Shown: piece by piece, positions 1 through 12,900 of the stretch | How positions within the stretch are numbered: the first letter of the stretch is position 1 | Layout of the letters: each line of letters begins with the position of its first letter | Assembly (NCBI GenBank): GCA_034336665.1 | Contig: CM067588.1 | Coordinates: forward strand, 4,776,655-4,840,654 | DNA from: Luscinia megarhynchos | Taxonomy: Eukaryota; Chordata; Aves; Passeriformes; Turdidae | Direction: 5' to 3' | Length of the DNA: 64,000 nucleotides | Notes under the pieces: generated by a model | What the model was told of the DNA's origin: nothing | Seen by the model: only the letters and a program-made list of their open reading frames with translations | The model's database searches: none | Position numbers and translations under genes: made by a program

Positions 1-149
1 TGTGCCTGCTGCTCCTGGGGGCGGCGGCGCGCGCGGGGCCCCGGCGGGAGGCGCTCGGCCGCGCCGGGGCCGTGCGCGTGGTTTATCCCCTGCAGCCCCG
101 GGGACGCCTCCTGGCCGTGCAGGTGCAGGCGGCGCCCCTGGAGTGCTGA
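1..149 (+). CDS. LRRN2: LRRN2, C-terminal end of last exon (partial)
   Basis: The frame starting at base 3 runs 48 codons to TGA at 147-149. It begins with a leucine/alanine-rich stretch (CLLLLGAAARAG) that looks like the end of a transmembrane helix, followed by an arginine-rich juxtamembrane segment and the short motif AVRVVYPL. Human LRRN2, a single-pass leucine-rich-repeat neuronal membrane protein, has a comparable end: an LLLAAGLAAHLG helix tail, basic residues and SVRVV. The call rests mainly on synteny: in the human locus LRRN2 lies next to MDM4 on the opposite strand, exactly the arrangement here. Most of the gene is outside the window. The short tail differs a lot from human, so the symbol is inferred. 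Confidence 0.6.
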   Translation, partial: CLLLLGAAARAGPRREALGRAGAVRVVYPLQPRGRLLAVQVQAAPLEC

Positions 150-2105
150 GGGAGGATGGATTTTTGGGGGGTTCAGTGGGATTTTGGGGTGGGTGGGTGG
201 GGAGGGAAGAAAAGGTTTTTTTTACCAAAAAATGATGGATGGCGGGGAAAAAAAACCGGGATTTTGTGGACGTGACCTTGAGGAGCCTCTGGCGCTCCTG
301 GAGCTGTGTGGAGGGGCTGGATTTGGACATGGATCCCAAAAAAACCCCGCTGGGAAGGGATGGAGAATGCCACGGGGACAATGCCCTGAGTGGGTGAAGA
401 GCCATAACGAGGAACCCCAAACCTGCGTCCCCCTGGCACCAGGGACACCCCAGAGGTGTCACCTCCCACACCGGACAGCCCCTGCTTTGGAAATACAAAA
501 AAAAAACCCTAAAAACGAGATTTCTTCCTTTGGGATCTGTGAGGGGTCTGGGGTTTCTTTTTTGGGGTCTTTTGGAGCATTGGGATCATCAAACAAAGCA
601 TCTCCAGTGTCATCTCCCTTGCTGGACAGTCCCTGCTTTGGAAATACAAGGAAAACATAAAAAAAACTAAATGAAAGAATTTTTTTTCCTTTGGGATCAG
701 TGTGGGGTTTGGGGTTATTTATCTGGTTTTCTGGAGCGTTGGGATCATCAAAGCAAGTGTCACCCCCTGCTCTGTCACTGCTGTCACCTGGGGGGAAGCA
801 GGAAGGGATTTGGGATAAAGGAATGGGAAATGGCAATGGTGACACTTCCCTGTGGGGCTGGATGCATCCTGGATCCCACAGGATCCCAAAACTTCTGTGG
901 ATAATGGGCAAAACATCACAAAACAAAACAAAAAAGAGAGGAAAAACTGAAAGAGGGGAGGAAGTTGTGGGTTCATTAAAAAAACAAGGAAAAAAACCCC
1001 ATGGGAATGTTGGGATGCACCTGGAGGGACATCACTGGGATTTGGGACGGGGGAAAACTTGGATTTGGGGGTTTGGAAAATGAGAAAAACCAAACCCCAG
1101 GCACAAAATTGTGTCCCTGAACACTTTTTCCAGCTGGGAATGTGGATCTGGGAGGAGGGAGCTGGGTGGGGTGCCCTCTAGTGAGCTCCACCTTCTCCAG
1201 GAGAGCTGATCCAAAAAAAAAAAAAAACAAACCAGCTGGAAAAGAGAGAAAAATCCCCTTGGAACTGTCTCATGGGAATGCCAGAGGAAATGGGATTGGG
1301 ATGGAGAACAAAGGTTCAAATCCAGAGGCTTTGCTGCCATTCCCGAGGGATTCTGCAGATATTGGATGGGGAAAAAATCTGCCTGGAAAGGGGAAAAATT
1401 TTCCTAAAAAGGAGGAAAAATTTGGCTGGAAAGAGGAAAAAAAATCTGTCTGAAAAGAGGGAAAAATTTGCCTGGAAAGGGGAAAAATTTTCCTGAAAAA
1501 GGGGGAAAAATCTGACTGGAAAGGGGAAAAATTTCCTAAAAGAGGAGGAAAAGTCTGCCTGGAAAGGGGGGAAAAATGTTCCTAAAATGGGAAAAAATCT
1601 GCCTGGAAAGAAGAAAAAATGTATTTGAAAAGGTGAAAAATTTGCCTGAAAAGGAGAAAAAAATCTGCCTGGAAAGAGGGAAAAATCTGCCAGAAAAGCA
1701 GGAAATTGTGCCTGAAAGAGGGTACAAATGGGGCTTTAAGGGAATTATTTTATCCCTCAAAAGTTCATGTTTTGTTTTTAAAGCCACTTTTCACTCAAAA
1801 AAGAGGATTTTTTAAACCTAAAGGATAGGTGAGGGCAGGTGGAACATCCCAAAATATCCCAAAGCTGCTGGAATTGAATCCTGCTGGACAGAGGTGACAC
1901 AGAATAGTAAATTTAAATATATAAAAAAAGAGAATATAAATTAAAGAGCCCAAAAATCCCAAAATATAACATTATTATTATTTTTCCATCCATCTGATTT
2001 GTGACCTGAGAGGTGTGGATTAAAGTTGCATTTATTTCAACCCATCTGGGAGCAAGGAATTCTCCACCCTGCTGACCTTAAACAATAAAAAAAATCAGGA
2101 ATAAA
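150..2105 (+). other. LRRN2 3' UTR / convergent intergenic region
   Basis: No convincing coding sequence. The stretch is purine-rich and low-complexity. Two AATAAA signals on the plus strand (2084-2089 and 2100-2105) could end LRRN2. Minus-strand AATAAA signals (2163-2168 and 2031-2036 as TTTATT) could end MDM4, so the two convergent genes may end within about 100 bp of each other. Confidence 0.4.
1370..1735. repeat. A-rich minisatellite, about 24-bp unit
   Basis: Imperfect tandem units of the form ctgcctggaaaggggaaaaa, with variable A and G runs. Noncoding. Confidence 0.75.
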
Positions 2106-2424
2106 GTTATTTTTCTTCTTTCTTCTCCCCAAACCAAATCCCCTGCCCTCCCACCATAAATATTTATTTCTGTTTTTATGTCTCTGCTCCAAAGGAATTG
2201 CACAAGTTGAGACTTATGGAAAAAAAAAACATTCCAAAAGTCACAATTTACAAATCTTATGTTCTTGGTCAGGCAAAAGAATCCCAAGGGATAAAACTGG
2301 GCAGAAGTTGGGAAATTGGGAAAATTTCCAAGCTGGGATTTTGATTTCAAGGAGATTTCCATGGAAAAGTGGATCCTGCAGAGGATTCTTGGTAGGATTT
2401 CAATCTTGGTTTTCTTTGGTTTCA

Positions 2425-3390
2425 CTGGCTCAGCTCTGGAATTGGGGTTTGAGTGCAAAAATCTTCATTTTGGGGTTATTTTAAGGGCAGAAGGTCCTGC
2501 AATCCCATAAAGATCCTGGTGGTCATCCTGATCTCTTTCATGCACACACTGAAATGGAAATTTGAGTGCAAAAATCCCCATTTTGGGATTATTTTACAAG
2601 CAAAGGGCCCTGCTACCCCATAAAGATCCTGCTGACCATCTTGATCCTGCAGACTGAGCACTGGAATTGGGATTTTTGTGCAAAAAATCCTCTTTTTGGG
2701 GTTATTTTAGGGTCAGAAGATCCTGCTACCCCCTGAAGATCCTGATGACCACCTTGATCTTCCTTTACACACTGAAATTGGGATTTGAGTGCAAAATTCT
2801 CCATTTTGGGGTTATTTTGGTAGTAGAAGGTCTTGCTACCCCCTGAAGATCCTGATGACCACCTTGATCTTTCTGCACACATTAAAATTGGGATTTGAGT
2901 GCAAAAATCCTCATTTTGGGGTTATTTTAGAGGCAGAAGATCCTGCTACCCCCTGAAGATCCTGATGACCACCTTGATGTTTCTGCACACATTAAAATTG
3001 GGATTTGAGTGCAAAAATCCTCATTTTGGCGTTATTTTAGAGGCAGAAGATCCTGCTACCCCTTGAAGATCCTGATGACCACCTTGATCTTTCCTGCACA
3101 CATTAAAATTGGGATTTGAGTGCAAAATTCTCCATTTTGGGGTTATTTTAGTAGTAGGTCTTGCTATCCCATGAAGATCCTGATGGCCATCCTGATCTTC
3201 TGCACACATTAAAATTGGGATTTGAGTGCAAAATTCTCCACTTTGGGCTTATTTTAGAGGCAGAAGATGCTGCTATCCTGTCCCATGAAGATCCTGATGA
3301 CCATCTTGAGCTTCCTGTACACACTGAAATTGGGGTTTGAGTGCAAAATTCTCCACTTTGGGGTCATTTTAGGGTCAGACAATCCTGCTA
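2425..3390 (-). repeat. 110-bp array built from MDM4 terminal codons, stop and 3' UTR
   Basis: About eight tandem units of roughly 110 bp lie directly 3' of the MDM4 stop. Read on the minus strand, units carry a decayed copy of the last coding segment (for example CRKIKVVIRIFRG plus TAG near 2830-2880) followed by about 65 bp of 3' UTR (aaaattgggatttgagtgca). The real gene end is the ninth, most upstream member. All copies are probably in the MDM4 3' UTR. Confidence 0.88.
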
Positions 3391-3930
3391 TCCCATGAAG
3401 ATCCTGATGACCATCTTGATCTCCTTCCTGCACACGGGGCACGGCGATTTCTTCTTCTTCAGCATCCTGGCACACCTGAAGCAGGCCACCAGGTGAGCAG
3501 TCCTTCCATGGACAATATTGCCATCTCGAGGCCTGTGCTGGCACAGGAAGCAGGGATTCAGCAGGGTTTTGATGCTCTCCAAAGATTCCATCTCCTCCTC
3601 TTTCTTCAGCTTGGCAAACTCGCGGTTTTTGCCGTCCCGCGCCAGATCCAAGGAGTCGATGGAGCCGCCGGGATCCCCGAGGGGTTTGGGCTCTCCCAAA
3701 AAAAGATGTTTGGCTTGGCCAGCAGGGGCTGAAATCGTCCTCCTGCAGTCTGGGACATCCATCCCTTCATCCTGCTCCTGCTTTTGCATGGAATTGATGT
3801 TGGAAAGGGACAGGGAATGGGGCAGTTTGGGGCAGTCCCGGTACCAGTCCTTGCGCAGGGCCCAGCAGCGGTAGCAGTACCTTTTCCCTGGAGAGTTGAA
3901 CTTCTTGCACTTGGAGCATTGCCAGCAATC
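3388..3930 (-). CDS. MDM4: MDM4 exon 11 (zinc finger, RING, stop)
   Basis: Acceptor cttcag at 3936-3931, then DCWQCSKC (RanBP2 zinc finger), DVPDCRRTISAP, the RING (NPCFLC, HGRTAHLVACFRCA, CPVCRK) and tail IRIFMG with TAG at 3388-3390. 181 codons including the stop. The last codons are the template of the array just downstream. Confidence 0.96.
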   Translation of the reverse strand, partial: DCWQCSKCKKFNSPGKRYCYRCWALRKDWYRDCPKLPHSLSLSNINSMQKQEQDEGMDVPDCRRTISAPAGQAKHLFLGEPKPLGDPGGSIDSLDLARDGKNREFAKLKKEEEMESLESIKTLLNPCFLCQHRPRDGNIVHGRTAHLVACFRCARMLKKKKSPCPVCRKEIKMVIRIFMG

Positions 3931-6900
3931 CTGAAGGATTTAAAGTGAAAAAATTCCAGCTCCCCAAAAAAAAAAATATTTTTGGGTATTCCTTATTTTA
4001 GCCATGTGAGAAAAGCAGCAAGGAAGCCTCGTTATAAAAAATGTTATTTATGAGTGATTTATAAGCTGGAAAATCAACATTTTGTGGCTTGGGATTGATT
4101 TGTCCCAAATTTTTCCCTCATTAATTCCTCTCCTTCCTCTCTTCCAGCCCTCTGGAGGAATCCCAAGCTGGGACAGTTTATTTTTATTTAATTTCAAGAG
4201 AATTTTCAATCTTTTGCTCAAAATCCAAGGGGAGAGCTCCTGGAATTTGGCAGGAATTTGTTTTCCAGGCTCACCCATCACTTACCAGCTGTTGAATCTG
4301 CACAATTAATGGATTTATTAATTAATTATCTCACAGGAAAAGGCAGGAGCTGCCCAAGTGCAGAGCCAGGACTCAGTGTCCAAAGCCAGGGACATCCCCA
4401 TTTATTCCAGGCTGGATAATTCTGTTAAAACCATTAAAATTCTGCTAGAATGATTAAAATTCTTCTAAAATTCTCTTAAAACCATAAAAATTCTGTTAAA
4501 AATCATTAAAATTCTGCTAGAATTATTAAAATTCTGAGGTTTTTGAGAGATTATAAAGTGGTGTTTGAGATTCCAGGTCCCTTCCAAGGACAATCCTCCA
4601 GACTTCCATCCAGAGGACAACATGGAATTAAAATCTTACTAAAACCTTATTTAAAACCTTATTAAAACCTTATTAAAACCTTATTAAACCATGCCTGGTT
4701 ATCCCAGCCACCTTTTTCTTTTTTTTTCTTCTTTTTTTTTCTTTTTTTTTGAGGGGAAACCCATATGAAAATCAGCTTTTCCCACCCCAAAAGCAGCCCC
4801 AGCTAATGCTGATCTCAAGGAATTCCCACCTCAGAAGCAGCCTCTGTGTCTGTGTCATCACTCAGGCACTGGGAATCCTCCAGCTCATCCAAGCACACAT
4901 CCTCAGGCACCTGGAATTCCAGGAAAGACTTGTCAGAGGGTGGGAATGTTGGAATATTCTCTATTTTTTGTTTGTCTTATGCTGCACACCCCAATTAAAG
5001 GATTACATCATCAGCTTGCTCATTAAATAATTTCTAAAAGTGATTTAAAAGCCATTTTTGCAGAATGTTGTTTACTGTGATCAGATTTGAGTTTTTAGCT
5101 GGGCTTGATCCTTAAAAGCCTTTTCCAAACTTAATTCCACGATTTTTTGATTTATAACTCTTGCAGCTATTGGTTAGAAACCCACTTTGGGTGCTGCTAG
5201 AAGTTGAATTAATTTAAAATTGATTTTATGCCTTGAAAATATGAATTGCAACCAAAACCCAAGCAGGAAAACCATTAAACACATGAGGAATGGTGGCAGC
5301 CTCTCCTAACGAGGATTTAACCTTTGGTTGGGAACAGATCCAGCTCTTCCAAGGGCAGCAATAAAAATGGAGGGGCAAAAGAGATGGAGAGGCAAAGAGA
5401 TGGAGGGGCAAAGAGAGGGAGGGGCAAAGAGATGAAGGGGCAAAGAGATGGAGGGGCAAAGAGATGGAGGGGCAAAGAGATGGAGGGGCAAAGAGATGGA
5501 GGGGCAAAGAGATGGAGGGGCAAAGAGATGGAGGGGCAAAGAGATGGAGGGGCAAAGATGGAGGGACAAAGATGGAGGGACAAAAAGATGGAGGGACAAA
5601 AAGATGGAGGGGCAGAAATGGAGGGGCAGAAATGGAGGGGGCAGAAATGGAGGCACAAAGATGGAGGGGCACAAAGATGGAGGCACAAAGAAAGATGGAG
5701 GCACAAAGATGGAGGCACAAAGATGGAGGCACAAAGATGGAGGCACAAAGATGGAGGCACAAAGATGGAGGGACAAAGATGGAGGCACAAAGATGGAGGC
5801 ACAAAGATGGAGGCACAAAGATGGAGGCACAAAGATGGAGGGACAAAGATGGAGGCACAAAGATGGAGGGAACTGTGCTAAAGGTACCTTTGTGTCACCT
5901 GCTGTCACCTCCTCACAGTCCAGCACCTCCACCTTGAGGCCAGCACTGCCCTGCTCCAGGGGACACTCGTTGAGGAACCACAGGTCATCCGTGGTGTCTG
6001 AAACTATGGCAGTGTCAACGTCCTGAGGGGAAAAAAAACAGGAAAAACTATTTAGGGGCAGCTCCACATCCAGCACTGCCCCTTTTTCCTCTCCAACAAC
6101 CTCCAGAGCTCTGGCACCTCTCTGCCCTCAGGCATCCCTTGGTAAAATTTTTTACAATTTTCACCTCATAGGCTTCCATTTTTTAAATTTTCACCTCAGA
6201 GATTCCCTTTTTTGCAATTTCCCTCTCCCAAACTCCCTCTTTTCCCAATTTCCCCCTCACTAATTCCCTCTTTTCCCCAGTTTCCCCCTCACTAATTCCC
6301 TCTTTTCCCAATTTTCCCCTCACTAATTCCCTCTTCCCAGTTTCCTCCTCACTAATTCTCTCTCTTCCCAATTTCCCCTCACTAATTCCCTCTTTTCCCA
6401 ATTTCCCCCTCCCAAATTCCCTCTTTTCCCAATTTCCCCCTCCCAAATTCCCTCTTTTCCCAATCCCCCTCCCAAATTCCCTCTCTTCCCAATTTTCTCC
6501 TCATAAATTCCCTCTTTTCCCAATCCCCCCTCCCAAATTCCCTCTCTTCCCAATTTCCCCCTCACTAATTCCCTCTTTTCCCAATTTCCCCTCCCAAATT
6601 CCCTCTTTTCCCAATCCCCCTCCCAAATTCCCTCTCTTCCCAATTTTCTCCTCATAAATTCCCTCTTTTCCCCAATCCCCCCTCCCAAATTCCCTCTCTT
6701 CCCAATTTTCTCCTCATAAATTCCCTCTTTTCCCAATCCCCCCTCCCAAATTCCCTCTCTTCCCAATTTTCTCCTCATAAATTCCCTCTTTTCCCAATCC
6801 CCCCTCCCAAATTCCCTCTCTTCCCAATTTTCTCCTCATAAATTCCCTCTTTTCCCAATCCCCCTCCCAAATTCCCTCTCTTCCCAATTTTCTCCTCATA

Positions 6901-9900
6901 AATTCCCTCTTTCCCAATCCCCCTCCCAAATTCCCTCTCTTCCCAATTTTCTCCTCATAAATTCCCTCTTTCCCAATCCCCCTCCCAAATTCCCTCTCTT
7001 CCCAATTTTCTCCTCATAAATTCCCTCTTTTCCCAATTCCCCCTCCCAAATTCCCTCTCTTCCCAATTTTCTCCTCATAAATTCCCTCTTTTCCCAATCC
7101 CCCCTCCCAAATTCTGCTTTTCCCAGTTCCCCCTCACTCTCTCCCCTTTTTCCAACCTCCACCTCTTCCAGCGTGGCCACCACCCTACAATGTTGATCCT
7201 AATTAAAAAAATAAAAACAAAAAGCAAACTCCCCAAATCCTCTGAGGGCCTTGAGGGCAGAATTTGGTTGATTTAAAAACCCTAAAAGTCACCAATCACC
7301 CCAGAAAAGCTGGGACAAGCCCACACTGGAAAAAAAGGCTGAAAATCCAGGAGTGGGAAATGGAAAGAGAGGAAAAAATGGGAATATTGGATTTCCTTGG
7401 AAGCCAAAAGAGGAGAGGAAGAGAAACAAGGCCCCTCTTTAAGGTCACACACCTGGTTAGTTTGAATATCCGTGGATCCATTACTCCTGGATTTGTAATT
7501 GCTTCTGAGATTCCCTAAAAACCACCAGGGCAGCCCAGCCACATCCCACTCCTCAAAAACCAGGTCCAGCTTGGGCTTCTTGCTTTTGGAGAGGTTTTCT
7601 ATCAAGTCTTTGTCTGGAAGAGCCAAGCACAGTCCAAGTTATTGGGTGAAAGAGCAGCAGAGAAAAACTGGGGCCAAATCTGATTTTTTTTTACTTCTTG
7701 CATCAGGCTGAGAGCTTTGGGGATTGGATGTTCCATCCAGCAAAAGTCAGGGAACATCCCAGTGCTCCCAGTTCCCCTGTACTGGGATAGGTTGAGTTTA
7801 ATTTAAATTTTCACCACAGAAACACCAACACTTCCCCAGCCAGCCCTGAGTGGATTTCTTGAGTGATTCCAACTGCAGAAATTGTTGGAACTCAGTTTGC
7901 AGCTCCTGAATTCCCAAGGAATGAGGATCCATCCTCCCCATGCCCCAGCCTGGGATCCCAAACTGAGCCCTCTGGATTCCAGGATCACCTTGGATCTCCC
8001 ACCCTGCAGCCCCTGGAGTTTCCAAGGCACAGCCAAGGCTGGTTTGTAAATCCAGGAAAAAATTGGAATTTCCAGCTCTCCCATTTGAGCTGGACACAAG
8101 GAGCTGCTTTTCCAACTGAGCTTCCTTCATACAAAAGAATAAAAAGTGGGAAAAACAGGGGAATCCCATGGAGAAAATGTCAAAATATGACAGATCCACC
8201 CAAAAAAAATCCCATTTTTGTTTAGTTCCCTGCTTAGTTTGCAGGGAATGACTGCAGCCAGCCCAGGCTGTGCTCAGGAGCCTCCCTTGGGAAGGGAGAT
8301 GGATCCAAGAATAATTCCAGCATTTCAAAAACCCTCCAGCAAGGGCAGCACGATTTTTTTCATGGCATTGCTCAGTGAGAGATGGGAGTTTGGGGCTTAA
8401 CCTGCCACTGCATTCACAGATTTGTTTATGAGCCAGAAAATAAAATACCTGTAGTGAACTTTGCAATTTCTCAGTCTTTAGCACCAAGATTTTTAATGAT
8501 TCTATCCCAAACCAGGAGGTTGAGTCTCTCAACTCCCTCCTCCAGCACTTTGCTGCTGTGTGTCCCACATGTTTGCAAACCTTGTGATAATGCAGAAATT
8601 TGTCCCTCACCTTCACAAGTGTCACATTTGGGTTCTGAGGCAGCTGGAGCAGAAGTTTTCCTGTTACTCTCCAGGATCCCAGTCTCAATCTTAAGCACTG
8701 AGATTTTTAATGATTCTATTCCAAAGCAGTTTTTTTTGAAGTCTTCCAAACCCCTTCTCCAGCATTTTGCTGCTGTGTGTCCCACATGTGTTTCCAAACC
8801 TTGTGATAATGCAGAAATTTGTCCCTCACTTTTCCAAACCTTGTGATAATGCAGAAATTTGTCCCTCACTTTTCCAAACCCTGTGATAATGCAGAAATTT
8901 GTCCCTCACTTTTCCAAACCTTGTGATAATGCAGAAATTTGTCCCTCACTTTTCCAAACCTTGTGATAATGCAGAAGTTTGTCCCTCACCTTCCAAACCT
9001 TGTGATAATGCAGAAATTTGTCCCTCACCTTCACAAGTGTCACATTTGGGCTCTGAGGTAGCTGGAGCAGAGCTTTTGCTGTCACCCTCCAGGATCCCAG
9101 AGTCAGATCCTTCCTCCTGGCTGAGCTGCAGGAAGGAAATTGCAGGAATTAGCCCAGCAGAGCTTGCAGGGACAAGGGGATGCAGCACTTCCATCCCCAG
9201 GCACCAGCTGCAGGACAAGACCAAGCAGGTAGGAAGAGGAAACAATCCAGAATAAAAACTACAAACTATTTTCTTTAAAGCCTCTGGAATCAGCACAAAT
9301 AACCAAGGAAAAATCTTCAGCTTGGCAAAACCCCCAAAGTTGGTGTTTCTTCCTGTAGTAAAAGTGATTTTGTGACTCTGACACCTCCCATCCCTCACCC
9401 CAAACCACACCTGGGAAAACTTTGGAGGCGCCAAGATTTTTCCTCGGTTTTCACCTCTTGCCTGCTAAACTGGAAACAAATCCTAACTAGGCACAGTGAA
9501 CTATTTGGCAATTCCTACTGGGAGAAAAGGTGGGATAAAAGGGGGAAGAAAAGCAGGAAAACACAGCTGGAGAAGCTGAGGGCTGGAAGTGCTGCAGCCC
9601 AGAAAAACGCGTTCAGAGACTGGCACTCTGTCACGAGGAGAACAGAGAAGGGTGGCTCTGTCCCTGCTCTGTGGACTCCAAGAACTTTTTGAAAAATTTT
9701 GGGGGATTGTTTTCTTTCAGGAAGGTGAGGAGCAGCACAAAATCAAAAAAAAAAAAAGAAAAAGTTCTGGCAGTCCACCATGCAGAGGTACAGAGAAGGG
9801 GCGGCTCTGTACAAGAAAAGAACCCACGGGCAGTGGGGTTTACCTGCAGCTGGTCTGGGCTGGGCTTAGCGACGCTCTGCTCCTTTGGGAGAGTCTGTGC

Positions 9901-12900
9901 AGCATCTGCAGATATCAGGTAAAACACAAGGAAAATCCTTCCCTGGAAATCCCCACTCACACAGCACGCAGGGCCTGGGGCAAGCAAGCAACCAGCCAGG
10001 CTTGGCAGAGCTCAGGGAAACCCCTCGGGAAAGATCCGGGTTCCTCGGGGGGGAATTGATGGGTGTGGGGAGAAGAGGATGGGTGAAAATTCACAATGCT
10101 CTTCCCCAAGGGAAGAATGATTCTTTTTCCTACAGCCATCCCAAATTCAGTTCTTCCCAAAGAGAAAAATATTCAGAATATTCTTTCCAAAAGGAAAAAA
10201 TGTTTCTTTTTCCTACAGCCAGCCCAAATTCAGTTCTTCCCAAAAGGAAAAATATTCAGAATATTCTTTCCAAAAGGAAAAATTATTCTTTTTCCTACAG
10301 CCATCCCAAATTCAGTTCTTCCCAAAAGGAAAAATTATTCTTTTTCCTACAGCCATCCCAAATTCAGAATGTTCTTCCCAAAGGAAGAGGAATATTTTTC
10401 CTTTTCCAAAGGGAAACATTACTCAGATTATTCTTCCCAAAGGGAAAAATAATTATTTTTTCCTACAATCATCCCAAATTCAAAATGTGCTCCCCAAAGG
10501 GAAAAATGATTCTTTTTCCCCACAGTCATTCCAAATTCAGAATATTCTTCCCAAAGGGAAATTATTTTTTCCTACAGCCATCCCAAATTCTAAATGTTCT
10601 TCCCAAAGGGAAAATATTCAGAATATTCTTCCCAAAGGGAAAAAATATTCTCTTTGCTACAGACATTTCAAATTCAGAATGTTTTTCCCAAAGGGAAAAA
10701 AAATGATTCTTTTTCCTACAGCCATCCCAAATTCAGAATATTCTTCCCAAAGGGAAAAATTATCATTATGCCATTCCAAATTCAGAATATTCTCCCCAAG
10801 GGGAAAATCTGATTCTTTTTGCTACAGACATCTCAAATTCAGAATGCTCCTCCCAAAGGGAAAAATATTCAGAATATTCTTCCCAAAGGGAAAATCTGAT
10901 TCTCTTTGCTACAGACATTTCAAATTCAGAATGTTCTTCCCAAAGGGAAAAATATTGAGAATATTCTTCCCAAAAGGAAAAAAAAATATTCTTTTTCCCC
11001 ACAGCCATCCCAAATTCAGAATATTGTTCCCAAAGGGAAAAATTATCATTCTTCCTATGCCATTCCAAATTCAGAATATTCTCCCCAAGGGGAAAATCTG
11101 ATTCATTTTGCTACAGCCATCCCAAATTCAGAATGCTCCTCCCAAAAGCAAAAATATTCAGAATATTTTTCCCAAAGGGAAAAAAAATTATTATTTTTCC
11201 TACAGCCATCCCAAATTCTACAGCCATCCCAAATTCAGAATATTCTTCCCAAAGGGAAAAATTATCATTATGCCATTCTAAATTCAGAATATTCTCCCCA
11301 AGGGGAAAATCTGATTCTTTTTGCTACAGACATCCCAAATTCAGAATGCTCCTCCCAAAGGGAAAAATATTCAAAATATTCTTCCCAAAGAGAAAATCTG
11401 ATTCTCTTTGCTACAGACATTTCAAATTCAGAATGTTCTTCCCAAAGGGAAAAATACTGAGAATATTCATCCCAAAGGGAAAAAAATTATTATTTTTCCT
11501 ACAGCCATCCCAAATTCAGAATATTCTTCCCAAAGGGAAAAATTATCATTATGCCATTCCAAATTCAGAATATTCTCCCCAAGGGGAAAATCTGATTCTC
11601 TTTGCTACAGACATCTCAAATTCAGAATATTCTTCCCAAAGGGAAAAATATTCAAAATATTCTTCCCAAAGAGAAAATCTGATTCTCTTTGCTACAGACA
11701 TTTCAAATTCAGAATGTTCTTCCCAAAGGGAAAAATACTGAGAATATTCATCCCAAAGGGAAAAAAATTATTATTTTTCCTACAGCCATCCCAAATTCAG
11801 AATATTCTTCCCAAAGGGAAAAATGATTCTTTTCCCTACAGCCATCCCAAGCTGCAGGGCTTTGCCACAGGAATTCCTGGTAACTCTGAATATCTGTGCA
11901 TCTCTTACTCCTGCATTTGGAATTGCTCCTGAGGTTTTGAATTTTCCCTGGAGGTTCCAAGGCACAGCCAAGGCTCTTTTGTACACCCAGGGAATTTCCA
12001 GCTCTCCCATCCCAGCTGGAAACTCCCACATTTTGCAAAGAGCTGCTTTTCCAACTGAGAAAAGTCTCCTTGAGATGAGAGAATAAAAAGTGGAAAAGCA
12101 GGAAAATTGCTTCCAAAATTTCTGAAATCTCCACTAGTAACCCAGCAAGAAATCCCCCTTAGGGGAAATGTCAAAATATGAGATACACCCCAAAAAAATC
12201 CCATTTTTGTTCAGTTCCCTGCTTGGTTTGTAAGGAATGACTGCAGATCCTCAAACACCAGCATTCCAGAGGGAATCCCACCTGGAAGGATTTTTTTTTT
12301 TTTTAAATTCCTGAGGATTCCTGCCCTTCCTGAAGGGTTTGGGCATGAGGAATAAAGAGCAAAGAAAGGAAAATTCCATGCAGGACACAGCTGGATCCAG
12401 CTGATGATGCTGCTCCCAAGAGTTAATTAAAAGGCTGAGCTAAATTAACAGGAATGCAATCAACAGGAATTTTTCTGAGTCTGGCTTTGAAGAGAGAGAA
12501 CAAGACATGCCAGGCTGGTTCCTGCCTACTCCCTTTTTAATTGAAGAGGAAAATTCCCTCCTGCATGAGGCTGATTCCCACCAGGAATCAAACATGGGAA
12601 GAGCTGGGAAGTGGCAGAAAATTCCACCAGAAAGTGAAACAAAATTCCAGGATCAAAGATGGCAGGGATGCAGAAATTCCTGCTTTTCTTCCCTGCTTCC
12701 ATCACCTCCCAGCTGCTGGGTTTTGAATCCCTGATGGAAAACAGGGAGAATCCTCCTTCTAAAATCTGATTTTCAGGAAGTGGAAATCATCCAGGTGCTG
12801 GAAGGTTTCCCATAAAAAGCAGCTTGAAGGTGAGGGATTCCTAAATGTATCCTGTGGGAGTCAGACTTGGGAAAAGTGGGCAAGGAAGAGGGAAATTAGA

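Noticed and set aside
5226..6076. Serine/proline/leucine-rich minus-strand frames joined to MDM4 exon 9
   Set aside because: The frame runs past the exon donor into the gatggaggggcaaaga array; exon 9 is spliced at 5888.
7798..8688. 296-codon minus-strand frame in MDM4 intron 7
   Set aside because: No protein-like motifs; part of it comes from the exon 7 copy and the intronic duplicate.
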